Shown here piece by piece: positions 38,315 through 47,279 of a stretch of 64,000 nucleotides of DNA. The stretch lies in NCBI RefSeq assembly GCF_947331465.1, contig NZ_CAMZOK010000001.1, positions 868,001-932,000 on the forward strand. Reading direction: 5' to 3'. The translations under genes were made by a program, and so were the position numbers. Each line of letters starts with the position of its first letter. Position 1 is the first letter of the stretch. The notes beneath the pieces were generated by a model. It worked only from the letters and a program-made list of their open reading frames with translations. It searched no databases and was not told where the DNA came from. Source of the DNA: Shimia sp. Alg240-R146. GTDB taxonomy: Bacteria; Pseudomonadota; Alphaproteobacteria; Rhodobacterales; Rhodobacteraceae.

Positions 38315-38934
38315 TTGGCTTCTTCCTCGGTCAGCAGGCCTTCGGTCACAAGTCGGTCTGCCCAGCCTTGGGGGTGATCAAACAAGTGGGTTTTCCAGCC
38401 GCGCGCGGCGGCAGCGTCGATATTCTCCGGACGGTCATCTGCAAAGATCAGGCGGTCAGGGGCGATGCCGCTGTCGGCCTCGACATGCGCGTAAATCGCG
38501 GGATCGGGTTTGATCATCTTGAGCCGACCGGAGACGTATTCGCGGTCAAAGCGGGTGAGGAACGGATAGACGGCCTGGCTGAGCGGGAAGTTGTCATGAC
38601 CAAAATTAGTGAGCGTAAAGAGCGTCACGCCTTTGTCCGCCAGCGCGTTGAGCAATCGCACGGAATGCGGGATCGCGGGTGCCGCAAGGTCGTTCCAGTT
38701 GTCGTTCCACATACGCAATTCGCGGGCGTAGTCGGGATATTGCGGGATCAGGCTTTCGATCATGGCGGGCAATGAGGCTCCGGCGTCGATCTGGGCGTGA
38801 TGGGTGTGAATGTCGGTGTCGGCAAAAAACGCGCGGCGACGGGCCTCGCCCACTGTGCGGTCATAGAAGTTTTCGGGCTGCCATTCGATCAGCACGTTGC
38901 CGATGTCAAAAACGACGGCTTGGATATTGGTCAT
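38311..38934 (-). CDS. HAD superfamily hydrolase (YihX-like)
   Basis: The 207-aa HAD enzyme has nucleophile D9 in VFDIGNVLIEW. The usual second Asp is Gly, as in YihX-type sugar-phosphate phosphatases. Motif II is TLTNFG, motif III the Lys of MIKPDPAIY and motif IV FADDRPENI. It probably removes phosphate from a small metabolite in the cytosol. It is coupled to the downstream ornithine cyclodeaminase-family gene by a 4-base overlap. Confidence 0.88.
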   Translation of the reverse strand: MTNIQAVVFDIGNVLIEWQPENFYDRTVGEARRRAFFADTDIHTHHAQIDAGASLPAMIESLIPQYPDYARELRMWNDNWNDLAAPAIPHSVRLLNALADKGVTLFTLTNFGHDNFPLSQAVYPFLTRFDREYVSGRLKMIKPDPAIYAHVEADSGIAPDRLIFADDRPENIDAAAARGWKTHLFDHPQGWADRLVTEGLLTEEEAK

Positions 38935-39001
38935 GGTTCGTCAGTCTCTACTCGGTCTCGTTGTTTTTACCCTAGTGGGCGCATGGGGGAGTTGAAAAGA
39001 G

Positions 39002-39955
39002 TTAACGCCGTGCGCGGGGCCGATGGGGCCCGGTGTCGGCTTCGGTACGGGCCTCGCGCCAGAACACAAACAGACCCGAGCCAATGATCAGCACCATGCC
39101 GATCCATGTGGTGAGTGCGGGCCATTCACCAAAGATCACCACGCCAAAGGCGACACCCATTGGCATGGCGATATATTCCAGCGGCGCGATCATGGATGCT
39201 TCGGACAGGCGGTAGGCTTGGGAGATAAAGAAGCCGCCCATGGCAGACGCGACGCCCAAAAGCGCGAGAATCCAGTAATCCCCGGAGGCCGGCCAATGCC
39301 ATGCGCGCAGCAGGAAGTCGGTGATCTCGGGGCCGGACCCTTCGTAGGCGCCGTGGCCGAGGGTGAGACCGACGATGGATGAGACAATCACAAAGACGAT
39401 CTGAATGTAGACCGACATGGTGGCAGCACTTTCGGTGTTGCCGATTTTGCGCGTCAGCACGTGCAGCATGGCGTAGGCAAAAGCGGCGGCAAAGGGGAAC
39501 AGCAGCGCCACGTTGAACTCGTCAGCACCGGGGCGGATCATGATCAACACACCGATCAGACCGGCGCTGACAGCGGCCATGCGGCGGGGGCCGACGTGTT
39601 CGCCCAATAGCAGCGCGGAAAAGGCGGTGATAAGCAGGGGCGAGACAAAGAAGATCGCCATGGCATCGGCCAGAGGCAGCACCGCGAGACCGAGAAAGAA
39701 GGTGGTGTTGGCGGCAACCACGCAGAGCCCGCGCAGCAGGTGCATACCAAGCCGTTTGGTGCGCAGCACGGAAAAGCCGCCTTGGAACGGGACGATCACG
39801 ATCAACAGGATGCCGAGGCCGATCAGCGAGCGAAACAGCACAATCAGGTGCAGGGCGTAGTCGCCCGACAGGAATTTGATTGCGGCATCATTGAGTGAGA
39901 AGAAAAACACGGCAATGAGCGCGGAAAGGGGTCCGAGAGGGATGCGGCTGAACAT
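39002..39955 (-). CDS. EamA/DMT family membrane transporter
   Basis: A 317-aa protein with ten helices in two EamA repeats. The C-terminal tail WREARTEADTGPHRPRARR is strongly basic and cytosolic. The pattern LNDAAIKFLSGDY near the N-terminus also resembles the other DMT gene in the window (FNDTCVKLLG), so both belong to the same branch. The substrate is unknown. Confidence 0.9.
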   Translation of the reverse strand: MFSRIPLGPLSALIAVFFFSLNDAAIKFLSGDYALHLIVLFRSLIGLGILLIVIVPFQGGFSVLRTKRLGMHLLRGLCVVAANTTFFLGLAVLPLADAMAIFFVSPLLITAFSALLLGEHVGPRRMAAVSAGLIGVLIMIRPGADEFNVALLFPFAAAFAYAMLHVLTRKIGNTESAATMSVYIQIVFVIVSSIVGLTLGHGAYEGSGPEITDFLLRAWHWPASGDYWILALLGVASAMGGFFISQAYRLSEASMIAPLEYIAMPMGVAFGVVIFGEWPALTTWIGMVLIIGSGLFVFWREARTEADTGPHRPRARR

Positions 39956-40119
39956 GTGTTCACTTGGGCGGTGTTTTGCGGTGGCTGTCTAGAGAGAAAA
40001 CGACATTGGGGCGGAAATTTTGGTCACCGGCGCCCGCAGACGTTAGCGACATGTATCTGCTGCTTTGTCATCACGACGGAGTAAGCTAGAGTTGCCGAAT
40101 TGCGCGGGGAGACTTTGTT

Positions 40120-41118
40120 TTGAAACGATTTATGGGGATTGTTGCAGTATTGGCTGCGGCGTTTGCGATCTGGCATTTCAAACTGCGACCGGAACCGGTC
40201 TATGTCAGCGACGGCTCTGATCCCGGTTGGGTGATCAGTCACAAGACCGCCGGCGCGGAGTATCCCGAAAACACGCTTTTGGGGTTTCGCGAGTCGCTGA
40301 AGATGGACGTTGATGCGATCGAAATCGATGTGCATGTGGTCAAAGAAGGCGCAGTGGTGCTGCACCACGATCCGGTGCTGTCGAGCTATAATTGTTTTGA
40401 GGACGGGGATGAGACCAAGTTGATTGTGGCGCAGATGACGGTTGCGGAGCTGGCTGCGCTGACCTGTTACAACAGCAAGGTGAAAAAGCCCTACCAGATC
40501 GACACGCTGGATGCGCTTTTGACGGATTATGTGGCGAGCGGCACGGACAAGACGTTGCTGTTGGAGGTGAAGGTCTGGGACGAGCTGATCGAGAACAACC
40601 CGCTGCATGTGGGGCTCGACATCGGGCAGATGCACTATGAGGATCGCCATGTGGCGGAGCGGGTTTACGCGGTGCTGCGCCAATATCCGAGCGTGAAAAA
40701 CGTGCAGTTCAACACGTTCAGCCGGTCGTTGTTGCTGGAGTTGAAGGCGCAGATGGCGGCGGAGGAGGGGTTCGGCTTCGGACTGCTGTACAAAGGCCAT
40801 TACGCGCCGGTCTGGATGGCGCCTCTGGCGTTTGTGATGCGCAAGAAATGCTATGACAGTTGCTGGGCGCCGGATTATGCCGAAGTGCGGCAATGGTTGC
40901 GGGACAACGAGATTTCGACCTTCATTCCCAATTTTCCGCAGATCGACAACGTTCTGTTCGGACGGGGATTTCAAAAACACATTGTCGAGCAGAAAGACGG
41001 TTTGACGATCTATCCGTGGACGCTGAATAAAGCCAAAGACTGGTCGACGTATCAGGCGATGAATTTCGACGGGATACTGACGGACAAGCCGCAGGATTTT
41101 TTGACTTGGGTTGAGTAG
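40120..41118 (+). CDS. Membrane-anchored glycerophosphodiester phosphodiesterase
   Basis: A 332-aa GDPD with an N-terminal anchor or signal helix (4-20). The catalytic block is H41-K-T-A-G-A-E-Y-P-E50-N-T, then E68-I-D70 and HH83-D84. These are the two catalytic histidines and the metal-binding acids. It cleaves glycerophosphodiesters to sn-glycerol 3-phosphate and an alcohol, or may act on related lipids as some membrane forms do. The start is TTG 40120, with GGGGAGA seven bases upstream; ATG 40132 is too far from it. Confidence 0.87.
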   Translation: MKRFMGIVAVLAAAFAIWHFKLRPEPVYVSDGSDPGWVISHKTAGAEYPENTLLGFRESLKMDVDAIEIDVHVVKEGAVVLHHDPVLSSYNCFEDGDETKLIVAQMTVAELAALTCYNSKVKKPYQIDTLDALLTDYVASGTDKTLLLEVKVWDELIENNPLHVGLDIGQMHYEDRHVAERVYAVLRQYPSVKNVQFNTFSRSLLLELKAQMAAEEGFGFGLLYKGHYAPVWMAPLAFVMRKKCYDSCWAPDYAEVRQWLRDNEISTFIPNFPQIDNVLFGRGFQKHIVEQKDGLTIYPWTLNKAKDWSTYQAMNFDGILTDKPQDFLTWVE

Positions 41119-41232
41119 AAGCGCTTGGGTCTCATATGGGGCGGGCGTGGTTTCCCGGTGTGATTTGTCCGAGTGATGTCCCCACAAGCGTTTCAATCGC
41201 GGATGCTTCTTCCGGGCTAATCTCGGGTGATC

Positions 41233-41685
41233 TCATCCACGCGACGCCGCTCTGAGTTCGCGCTCCAACGCTTCCAGAAACCGTGAGCGGTCTGTTTTGG
41301 TAAAGCCCTTACCGCCACCTTGGCGGAACGGGTCTGCGGCGCGCAGGTCGGCCATCAGGTCGCGGGTTGCCAGAACGTTTCCGATGTTGGCGGCCGTCAG
41401 CGCTTCGCCGTTGTGTTTGAGAACCCGCGCGCCCGCCTCGACACATTTGGCGGCCAAGGGAATGTCGCCGGTGATCACCACGTCGCCTTTGGTGGCGCGG
41501 TCCGCGATCCACATGTCGGCCACGTCAGGGCCTTCGGGCACAATCACGTTTTCCACTAAGGGATTTTGCGACGGGCGCAAGCCGCCGTTTGAAACCACAT
41601 AGATCTGAACTTTGTGACGGGTGCCGACGCGTTCAACCTCGGCTTTGACCGGGCAGGCGTCGGCATCGACATAGATGGCTGTCAT
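41233..41685 (-). CDS. YaiI/YqxD family protein (DUF188)
   Basis: The 150-aa protein matches the YaiI/YqxD family of PIN-like nucleases: [29 protein letters not shown] and [12 protein letters not shown]. The conserved acidic residues are those of a PIN-type metal site, but no member has a proven role that I know of. It starts 3 bases after the stop of the S-formylglutathione hydrolase gene and is co-transcribed with it. Confidence 0.9.
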   Translation of the reverse strand: MTAIYVDADACPVKAEVERVGTRHKVQIYVVSNGGLRPSQNPLVENVIVPEGPDVADMWIADRATKGDVVITGDIPLAAKCVEAGARVLKHNGEALTAANIGNVLATRDLMADLRAADPFRQGGGKGFTKTDRSRFLEALERELRAASRG

Positions 41686-41688
41686 GGC

Positions 41689-42522
41689 TTAGTCCGCGTA
41701 AAGCGCTTCGGCGTGGAAGGCGACGTGCTCTTCCATGAAGGTCGAGACAAAGAAGTAACTGTGGTCATAGCCTTTTTGCAGGCGCAGGGTGGCTTCTTGA
41801 CGACGCTCTGCGACGGCTGCGGCAAGCGCTTCGGGTTTCAGAAGATCAATGAACTGATCGTTGGTGCCTGTGTCCACCAGAACGGGCCCGTCAAAGCCTG
41901 CGGATTGCATCATCAGCGTGGCGTCGTGGCGTGCCCACGCGGCCTCATCGTCCCCAAGATAGGCTGACAGTTGCTTGCGGCCCCAGTCCGACGCGGTCGG
42001 GTTACAGATTGGCGCAAAGGCAGAGACAGACTTGAACCGGCCTGGCAGGCCCATCGCCATGGTCAGCGCGCCATGACCGCCCATCGAGTGGCCCATGATG
42101 GATTGGCGCGACATATCCAGTGCGAATTCTTCTTGCAGCATCGACGGCAAATCTTCGGTGATGTAGTCCCACATCTGGTAATGCGGCATCCAAGGCTTCT
42201 GTGTGGCATTCACGTAAAATCCGGCGCCTTTGCCAAGGTCATAGCCGTCATCATCCGCCACATCATCGCCGCGCGGCGATGTGTCGGGAAAGACCAGCGC
42301 GATGCCCTGCTCGGAGGCCCATTGCTGCGCACCGGCTTTGACCATAGCGTTTTCATGCGTGCAGGTCAGGCCAGACAGATACCAAAGCACGGGCACCGGT
42401 GTGTGTTGCGCCTCTTCAGGCAGAAACAGGCCAAACGTCATCTCGCAATGTGTGGAGTGGGACTGATGGGTGTACACGCCCTGTGTGCCGCCAAAGGCGC
42501 GGTTTTCCGATACGATTTGCAT
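41689..42522 (-). CDS. fghA: S-formylglutathione hydrolase
   Basis: A 277-aa alpha/beta hydrolase of the esterase D type. It has the GHSMGGHGAL nucleophile elbow, DTGTNDQF for the Asp, and GYDHSYFF for the His. WYLSGLTCTHENAMVKAGAQ is the family signature. It hydrolyses S-formylglutathione to formate and glutathione, the step after the FDH encoded at 45130. ATG 42522 is preferred since GGAG stands six bases ahead; ATG 42534 lacks one. It lies in an operon AEC transporter - fghA - yaiI. Confidence 0.93.
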   Translation of the reverse strand: MQIVSENRAFGGTQGVYTHQSHSTHCEMTFGLFLPEEAQHTPVPVLWYLSGLTCTHENAMVKAGAQQWASEQGIALVFPDTSPRGDDVADDDGYDLGKGAGFYVNATQKPWMPHYQMWDYITEDLPSMLQEEFALDMSRQSIMGHSMGGHGALTMAMGLPGRFKSVSAFAPICNPTASDWGRKQLSAYLGDDEAAWARHDATLMMQSAGFDGPVLVDTGTNDQFIDLLKPEALAAAVAERRQEATLRLQKGYDHSYFFVSTFMEEHVAFHAEALYAD

Positions 42523-42560
42523 GATGTGCTCCATAACCCGGCTGCGTTCGGGTCACGATG

Positions 42561-43490
42561 TCAGAGTTGCAGGGACCATGCAATGACCGCCGAAACGGTG
42601 CCGATTGAGATCGCTGTGGAAAACAGGATTGCAGCTGAGACACGGTGCGGCGCAACGCCGTAGTGCTGTGCCAGCATATAGACGTTTCCAGCCACCGGCA
42701 GGGCTGCGGCGGCGATCACAACCGAGGCCGAGTAGGCATCGATTGGAAACAGCCACAACACGGCGATGGCGACAAACAGCGGGTGCAAAACCAGTTTGCA
42801 GAAGGTCAGCCAAAGCGCCACCTCGACCCGTTCCGCTGATTTGGTGGCAAGCGAGGCGCCAATTGCAAACAGCGCGCCCGGCGTCGCCGCGCCGCCAAGA
42901 ATGGCGAGGAATTCGTTCATCGGACCCGGGATTGGAATTTCCAGCGCGGACCAGATGAACCCCAGCGAGATCGCCACAATCATCGGGTTGCGGATCAAGC
43001 CGCCGCCAACAGTGCGCAGGATGCCAAGGCTCATGCGGCCATCACGAGAGCCGGTGATCAAAATCACGATGAGGCTGGAGAACACAATCAGATCGACGGC
43101 GAGCACCATCATCACCGGCCCAATCGCCTCGGGCCCCATCAAAAGCGTCAACATTGGCACACCAAGGAAACCCGCGTTGCCGATCACTGCGCATTGCGCC
43201 TCGACGGCGGCGGTGGCGACATCCTGTTTGCGCAGGAAGGCGACGACGGTGGCCAGGCCATAGACCACGGCGCAGCCCCAGAGATAGCCCCCCATCAGCC
43301 GCCAGTTCAGAACCTCGGCGAGGCTGAGATTGGCGGCAAACCGGAACAACATCGCGGACAGGGCAAAAAAGAACACGAATTTGGTCAGATAGGCGGTCGC
43401 CTCGGCCGAGAAAAACCGCGTCCGCCCGGCCCAGTAACCCAGACCGATGATGGCAAAAAACGGCAATGTCTTCAGAAAGATCGGCAGCAT
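42561..43490 (-). CDS. AEC family (auxin efflux carrier-like) transporter
   Basis: A 309-aa protein with about ten hydrophobic helices and the AEC fold with GLGYWAGR near the start. ALPVAGNVYMLAQHYGV is the C-terminal family segment. Members export or exchange small organic anions such as malate. It is divergent from the TetR gene at 43668, with a palindrome between them, so it is probably that regulator's target. fghA follows after 38 bases. Confidence 0.88.
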   Translation of the reverse strand: MLPIFLKTLPFFAIIGLGYWAGRTRFFSAEATAYLTKFVFFFALSAMLFRFAANLSLAEVLNWRLMGGYLWGCAVVYGLATVVAFLRKQDVATAAVEAQCAVIGNAGFLGVPMLTLLMGPEAIGPVMMVLAVDLIVFSSLIVILITGSRDGRMSLGILRTVGGGLIRNPMIVAISLGFIWSALEIPIPGPMNEFLAILGGAATPGALFAIGASLATKSAERVEVALWLTFCKLVLHPLFVAIAVLWLFPIDAYSASVVIAAAALPVAGNVYMLAQHYGVAPHRVSAAILFSTAISIGTVSAVIAWSLQL

Positions 43491-43549
43491 GGCCTATGCC
43501 TATCACGCGGCGCAGCGGGGGCAAATGCGCGGCGGCAGGTTTTTTTGAC

Positions 43550-43563
43550 CCGGTTAAAACCGG
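43550..43563. promoter_or_regulatory. Palindrome in the AEC-tetR divergent promoter region
   Basis: CCGGTTAAAACCGG has perfect 6-bp arms and a 2-base spacer, and an overlapping AACCGGTT palindrome lies at 43558-43565. It sits 60 bases before the AEC start and about 105 bases before tetR. This is a fair operator candidate for the TetR protein. Confidence 0.4.
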
Positions 43564-43667
43564 TTTGGGCTCCGCACCCCTCTATTTGTGTCGGGGTTGG
43601 CGCGATGCTTGCTGAAAATGAACCGACCAGTTTATATTCAGATATCGCAACCTGAACTCTAGGCGCA

Positions 43668-44294
43668 ATGAACAAAAACTCAGCCATCATCCGCAAAGGG
43701 CGGAAGTATGATCAGGTGCTGGACGGCGCCCGTGATTTGTTCATGGCGCATGGATTTGAAAGCATCGGGGTGGACGACATCGCCCGGCGTGCGGACGTGT
43801 CCAAGGCGACGCTCTACAGTTATTTTCCCGACAAACGCATGTTGTTCATGGAAGTGGCGCGGCTGGAATGCCAGCGGCAGGCAGAGACACTTGAAGCCGC
43901 AGTGGATGTGGAGCAGCCGGTCGAGGTGGTTCTGGGTGTGGTTGGCAGGGGATTGCTGGAGATCGTCCTGAGTGAGTTTGGCTGGAACATGTTCCGGGTC
44001 TGCATTGCCGAAGGCGAGCGGTTTCCCGAGCTTGGGCAGCAGTTTTTTGAGACCGGGCCAAAGATCCTGATCGACCGGATGTGCGCGTTTCTGGAGATCG
44101 CTGAGGCGCGGGGCGAGGTTATTGTGGAAGACCGCGCGCTGGCGGCGGACCAGTTTCCTGAGCTGTGCAAGGCGGGCGTGTTCTTAAGGTTGGTGACTGG
44201 CGTGCAAACCGAATTCTCGCAAGACGAGATTGATCGTGTGGTTGATGGCGCTGTGGAGATGTTCATGGCGCGCTATGGCGTGAAGGCGGGCTAG
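43668..44294 (+). CDS. TetR family transcriptional regulator
   Basis: The 208-aa regulator has an N-terminal helix-turn-helix: FMAHGFESIGVDDIARRADVSKATLYSYFPDKRMLF at about residues 25-60, the classic TetR pattern. The C-terminal ligand domain follows the AefR-like type (FRVCIAEGERFPEL). It is transcribed away from the AEC transporter and likely represses it until a ligand binds. Confidence 0.92.
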   Translation: MNKNSAIIRKGRKYDQVLDGARDLFMAHGFESIGVDDIARRADVSKATLYSYFPDKRMLFMEVARLECQRQAETLEAAVDVEQPVEVVLGVVGRGLLEIVLSEFGWNMFRVCIAEGERFPELGQQFFETGPKILIDRMCAFLEIAEARGEVIVEDRALAADQFPELCKAGVFLRLVTGVQTEFSQDEIDRVVDGAVEMFMARYGVKAG

Positions 44295-44366
44295 CGCACC
44301 AAAACGTCATTTCGGCAGCGCCACCTATGATTGGACAGAGGTGAAGCGGGCTGCCAGACTGTCGTG

Positions 44367-45068
44367 ATGACACATCTTTTTCGAACCGGATTTCTGGCCG
44401 CGGCAGCCTTGGCTTGCAGCGTCAGTTCCCCTGTTGCCAATGTCGGCGCATGCTCGGTAGACGCGATGTTGGTGTTTGACGGCTCGACATCGATGGCGGA
44501 GATCAGTTTCGAAACAGGCCCCAACACGCGCATTGTCGAAGCGCGGCAGGCGATACGGCGGGCGATGCCGGACATCGCGCCTTACCGGCGGGTGGGGCTG
44601 ATGATCTACGGGCCGGGCCCGAAAGGGGCGTGTTCCAACCTTGATCTGCGCTTTTCACCGATTGAGGCATCGGCGGGGCCGGTGATTGACGCCATAGAGG
44701 GTCTCAGGCCGGACGGGCTGACGCCGCTGACAGATGCGGTGCGGCAGGCGGCAGAAGCGATGGATTATCGCAACAGCCCAGGCGTGGTCGTGCTGGTGAC
44801 CGATGGCAACGAGACCTGCGGCGGTCGGCCTTGCGAATTGGCGCGCCAGTTTCGCGCCACAGCACGCGATTTGGTGGTGCATGTGATTGGGTTTCGGGCG
44901 CAAGTGGATTTCTTTGCCTGGAACAATCCAGAGCAGGACCCGTTGGATGGCACCACCGTGGCGAGCTGTCTGGCAGATCAGACCGGCGGGTTGTTTGTGA
45001 CTACGGAGACGGTGGACGAGTTGGTGGCGGCGCTGCAACGCACGTTGGGCTGTCCGGTGATTGGCTGA
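44367..45068 (+). CDS. Exported von Willebrand factor A domain protein
   Basis: A 233-aa protein with a signal peptide (1-25) and one vWA domain. The MIDAS metal site is complete: D38-G-S40-T-S42, the Thr of GLTPLTDA and the Asp of VTDGNETCGG. Several cysteines (C29, in ETCGGRPC and near the C-terminus) could form disulfides in the periplasm. The vWA domain binds a protein partner with a divalent metal; the partner is unknown. ATG 44367 is chosen over an in-frame codon at 44331 because it starts the signal peptide. Confidence 0.82.
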   Translation: MTHLFRTGFLAAAALACSVSSPVANVGACSVDAMLVFDGSTSMAEISFETGPNTRIVEARQAIRRAMPDIAPYRRVGLMIYGPGPKGACSNLDLRFSPIEASAGPVIDAIEGLRPDGLTPLTDAVRQAAEAMDYRNSPGVVVLVTDGNETCGGRPCELARQFRATARDLVVHVIGFRAQVDFFAWNNPEQDPLDGTTVASCLADQTGGLFVTTETVDELVAALQRTLGCPVIG

Positions 45069-45088
45069 GCTGGGCGGTTGGTTGGAAG

Positions 45089-45119
45089 GACGCGCCCTCG
45101 CCAGAGCGCGTCTTTTTTC
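45089..45119 (+). terminator. Intrinsic terminator after the vWA gene
   Basis: A 7-bp stem GACGCGC/GCGCGTC (45089-45095 with 45106-45112) and a 10-base loop run into TTTTTTCTTT. Confidence 0.8.
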
Positions 45120-45129
45120 TTTATGGGCT

Positions 45130-46263
45130 TTAGAATTCAACCACAGCTCGGATGGATTTTCCGGCGTGCATCAAATCAAAGCCTTCGTTAATCTGATCAA
45201 GCGACAGCTTGTGGGTGATCATCTCGTCGATCTCGATTTTGCCGTCCATGTACCAATCCACGATGCCCGGAACATCTGTGCGGCCCTTGGCGCCACCAAA
45301 AGCGGTGCCCTTCCACACGCGGCCAGTCACAAGCTGGAACGGGCGGGTGGAGATCTCGGCGCCAGCGGGTGCCACGCCGATGATAACCGACACGCCCCAG
45401 CCGCGATGGCTGCATTCCAGCGCGTCGCGCATGACCTGTACGTTGCCGGTGGCATCGAAGGAATAGTCCACACCGCCGAACGTGTCCTTTTCGGTCTTGG
45501 TCAACTCGACAATCTTGTCGGTCACCGATTGATCGCCAAGCTTGGAAGGGTTCACAAAGTCGGTCATGCCGAACTTGCGGGCCATGACTTCTTTGTCGTC
45601 GTTCAGATCAACGCCGATGATCTTGTCAGCCCCTGCCATGCGCAGGCCCTGGATCACGTTCAGACCAATGCCACCAAGGCCGAACACAGCCGCGGTCGAG
45701 CCGATTTCGACGCCTGCAGTATTAATCACCGCGCCGATGCCGGTGGTGACGCCGCAGCCGATGTAGCAGATTTTGTCAAACGGGGCATCGTCGCGCACTT
45801 TGGCCAAGGCGATTTCCGGCAGGACCGTATGGTTGGCGAAGGTCGAGCAGCCCATGTAGTGATAGATCGGCGTGCCATCCAACATCGAAAAGCGCGAGGT
45901 GCCGTCGGGCATCAGGCCTTGGCCTTGGGTGCCGCGGATTGCGGTACACAGGTTGGTTTTGCCGGACAGGCAAGCGTGGCATTCGCGGCATTCCGGCGTG
46001 TAGAGCGGGATCACGTGATCGCCGGGTTTCAGCGTGGTGACGCCTTCGCCGACTTCCATAACAATGCCTGCGCCCTCATGGCCCAGAATGGACGGGAACA
46101 GCCCCTCGGGGTCAGCACCCGAGCGGGTGAATTCGTCGGTGTGACAAATGCCTGTGGCCTTGATTTCTACCAGAACCTCGCCCTTTTTCGGGCCTTCGAG
46201 GTTCACGTCCATAACTTCCAATGGTTTGCCGGCTTCGAGAGCCACTGCGGCACGGGTGCGCAT
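45130..46263 (-). CDS. S-(hydroxymethyl)glutathione dehydrogenase / class III alcohol dehydrogenase
   Basis: The 377-aa zinc enzyme oxidises S-hydroxymethylglutathione with NAD+, the first step of formaldehyde detoxification. The catalytic zinc site is C40, H62 and E63, and the structural zinc cysteines are C92, C95, C98 and C106. The nucleotide motif is [36 protein letters not shown] is the typical class III N-terminus. Two ATG codons (46266, 46263) are in line with GGAGG. The partner hydrolase fghA is 3 kb away on the same strand. Confidence 0.95.
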   Translation of the reverse strand: MRTRAAVALEAGKPLEVMDVNLEGPKKGEVLVEIKATGICHTDEFTRSGADPEGLFPSILGHEGAGIVMEVGEGVTTLKPGDHVIPLYTPECRECHACLSGKTNLCTAIRGTQGQGLMPDGTSRFSMLDGTPIYHYMGCSTFANHTVLPEIALAKVRDDAPFDKICYIGCGVTTGIGAVINTAGVEIGSTAAVFGLGGIGLNVIQGLRMAGADKIIGVDLNDDKEVMARKFGMTDFVNPSKLGDQSVTDKIVELTKTEKDTFGGVDYSFDATGNVQVMRDALECSHRGWGVSVIIGVAPAGAEISTRPFQLVTGRVWKGTAFGGAKGRTDVPGIVDWYMDGKIEIDEMITHKLSLDQINEGFDLMHAGKSIRAVVEF

Positions 46264-46426
46264 CATTTCGCCTATCCTCCCTGAATTTTCCAAAGCGTGG
46301 TTGAAACACGCGGGCTTTGCAACCTTGTATGACCATGATGACAGGCTGATGCCGTCGCCTCAACAAGCGGGCGAAGCAATTGGGTTGGTTTGCGACAAAG
46401 ACATGTGCGTTCAAGGAGTTTTCAGC

Positions 46427-46711
46427 ATGGGTATTAAGACACTGGTTGTGGCGGTTGCGTCGGTTGTGACGGTTGCGGGATGCCTCGCGAACGAGGACAC
46501 GGCGGCAGAGGCACAGGGCAGCGAGATCTGCGAACCGGACACGTTTGAGTTTCTGATTGGTCAGGACAAATCCGCGCTGGACGGTGTAACGGTGCCGGAA
46601 ATGCTGCGTGTGATGCAGGACGGGTCGCCCGCGACGATGGATTTTCATGAAAACCGTTTGAACGTAATTCACGATGTCGACGGCAAGATCGTTGCCGTGA
46701 CCTGCGGCTGA
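46427..46711 (+). CDS. Peptidase inhibitor I78 family lipoprotein
   Basis: A 94-aa lipoprotein. The signal peptide ends in the lipobox VAGC (Cys at about residue 19). The mature part fits the I78 peptidase inhibitor family: FLIGQDKSALDG and the C-terminal NRLNVIHDVDGKIVAVTCG. It probably protects the cell envelope from serine proteases. ATG 46427 has AAGGAG upstream; longer in-frame starts run into the FDH gene on the other strand. Confidence 0.85.
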   Translation: MGIKTLVVAVASVVTVAGCLANEDTAAEAQGSEICEPDTFEFLIGQDKSALDGVTVPEMLRVMQDGSPATMDFHENRLNVIHDVDGKIVAVTCG

Positions 46712-46736
46712 TCATGGGTCTTGCGCTGCGTTTGCG

Positions 46737-47162
46737 CTATTTTCGATAGACTTTGTGACAGGCGCCGCAGCTGCCGCCGAGCGACCGCATAGACGCCGCG
46801 AGCGCGGCTTGATCCGTGAAATCCAGTGCTTTTGCGGCGGCCTTGAGGGCATCGCCTTTGGTGGTGAAATCTTCCCAGTCGGTCCAGATGTTGGGCAAGG
46901 CTTCGGATTTCGGGTCGGTGGCCTCGGCCTCAAACAGCGTTGAAATTTTGCCGGACTGGGTGACGATGGTGTCGCGCGCCATGCGGGCTTTGGCTTGATG
47001 CAGGGTGGTTGTGCCTTTGGCCATGTCGCCCAGCGTTTTGGTGGCCGCGCCAATGGCGGCCATGCTGTCCATGCGGGCCATGACCTGTGGGTCTTTGACG
47101 CCATCATGGGCCAGCAGTGGCGTGGCAATCAGCAGAGCAGCAATGAGAGGTGTGGGGCGCAT
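46737..47162 (-). CDS. Cytochrome c' (periplasmic)
   Basis: A 141-aa protein with a signal peptide (1-18) and four-helix-bundle features. The single heme motif CGACH stands near the C-terminus, where cytochrome c' has it. The family often binds NO and protects against nitrosative stress; electron transfer is also possible. AAGGA precedes ATG 47162; an ATG at 47192 is less well supported. It ends 25 bases from the convergent I78 gene. Confidence 0.88.
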   Translation of the reverse strand: MRPTPLIAALLIATPLLAHDGVKDPQVMARMDSMAAIGAATKTLGDMAKGTTTLHQAKARMARDTIVTQSGKISTLFEAEATDPKSEALPNIWTDWEDFTTKGDALKAAAKALDFTDQAALAASMRSLGGSCGACHKVYRK

Positions 47163-47233
47163 GGAATGTCCTTTGGTGTTGGGTGCTTTCACAGCAGCCC
47201 AAAGAGGGTCTGGGAATCAAGCAAAAAGTATGA

Positions 47234-47248
47234 GAACATAAAGTGAAC
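47234..47248. promoter_or_regulatory. SOS box (LexA operator) of imuB
   Basis: GAACATAAAGTGAAC equals GTTC-N7-GTTC on the other strand, the exact LexA operator of alphaproteobacteria. It is 31 bases before the imuB start, where it would block the promoter. Confidence 0.85.
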
Positions 47249-47279
47249 AAATATCACGAATCCGTTCCGGCTGCTGCCC

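Noticed and set aside
45061-46284. A 407-codon frame on the + strand over the formaldehyde dehydrogenase gene
   Set aside because: The - strand gene has all zinc ligands and a good ribosome site; the + frame shows no domain.
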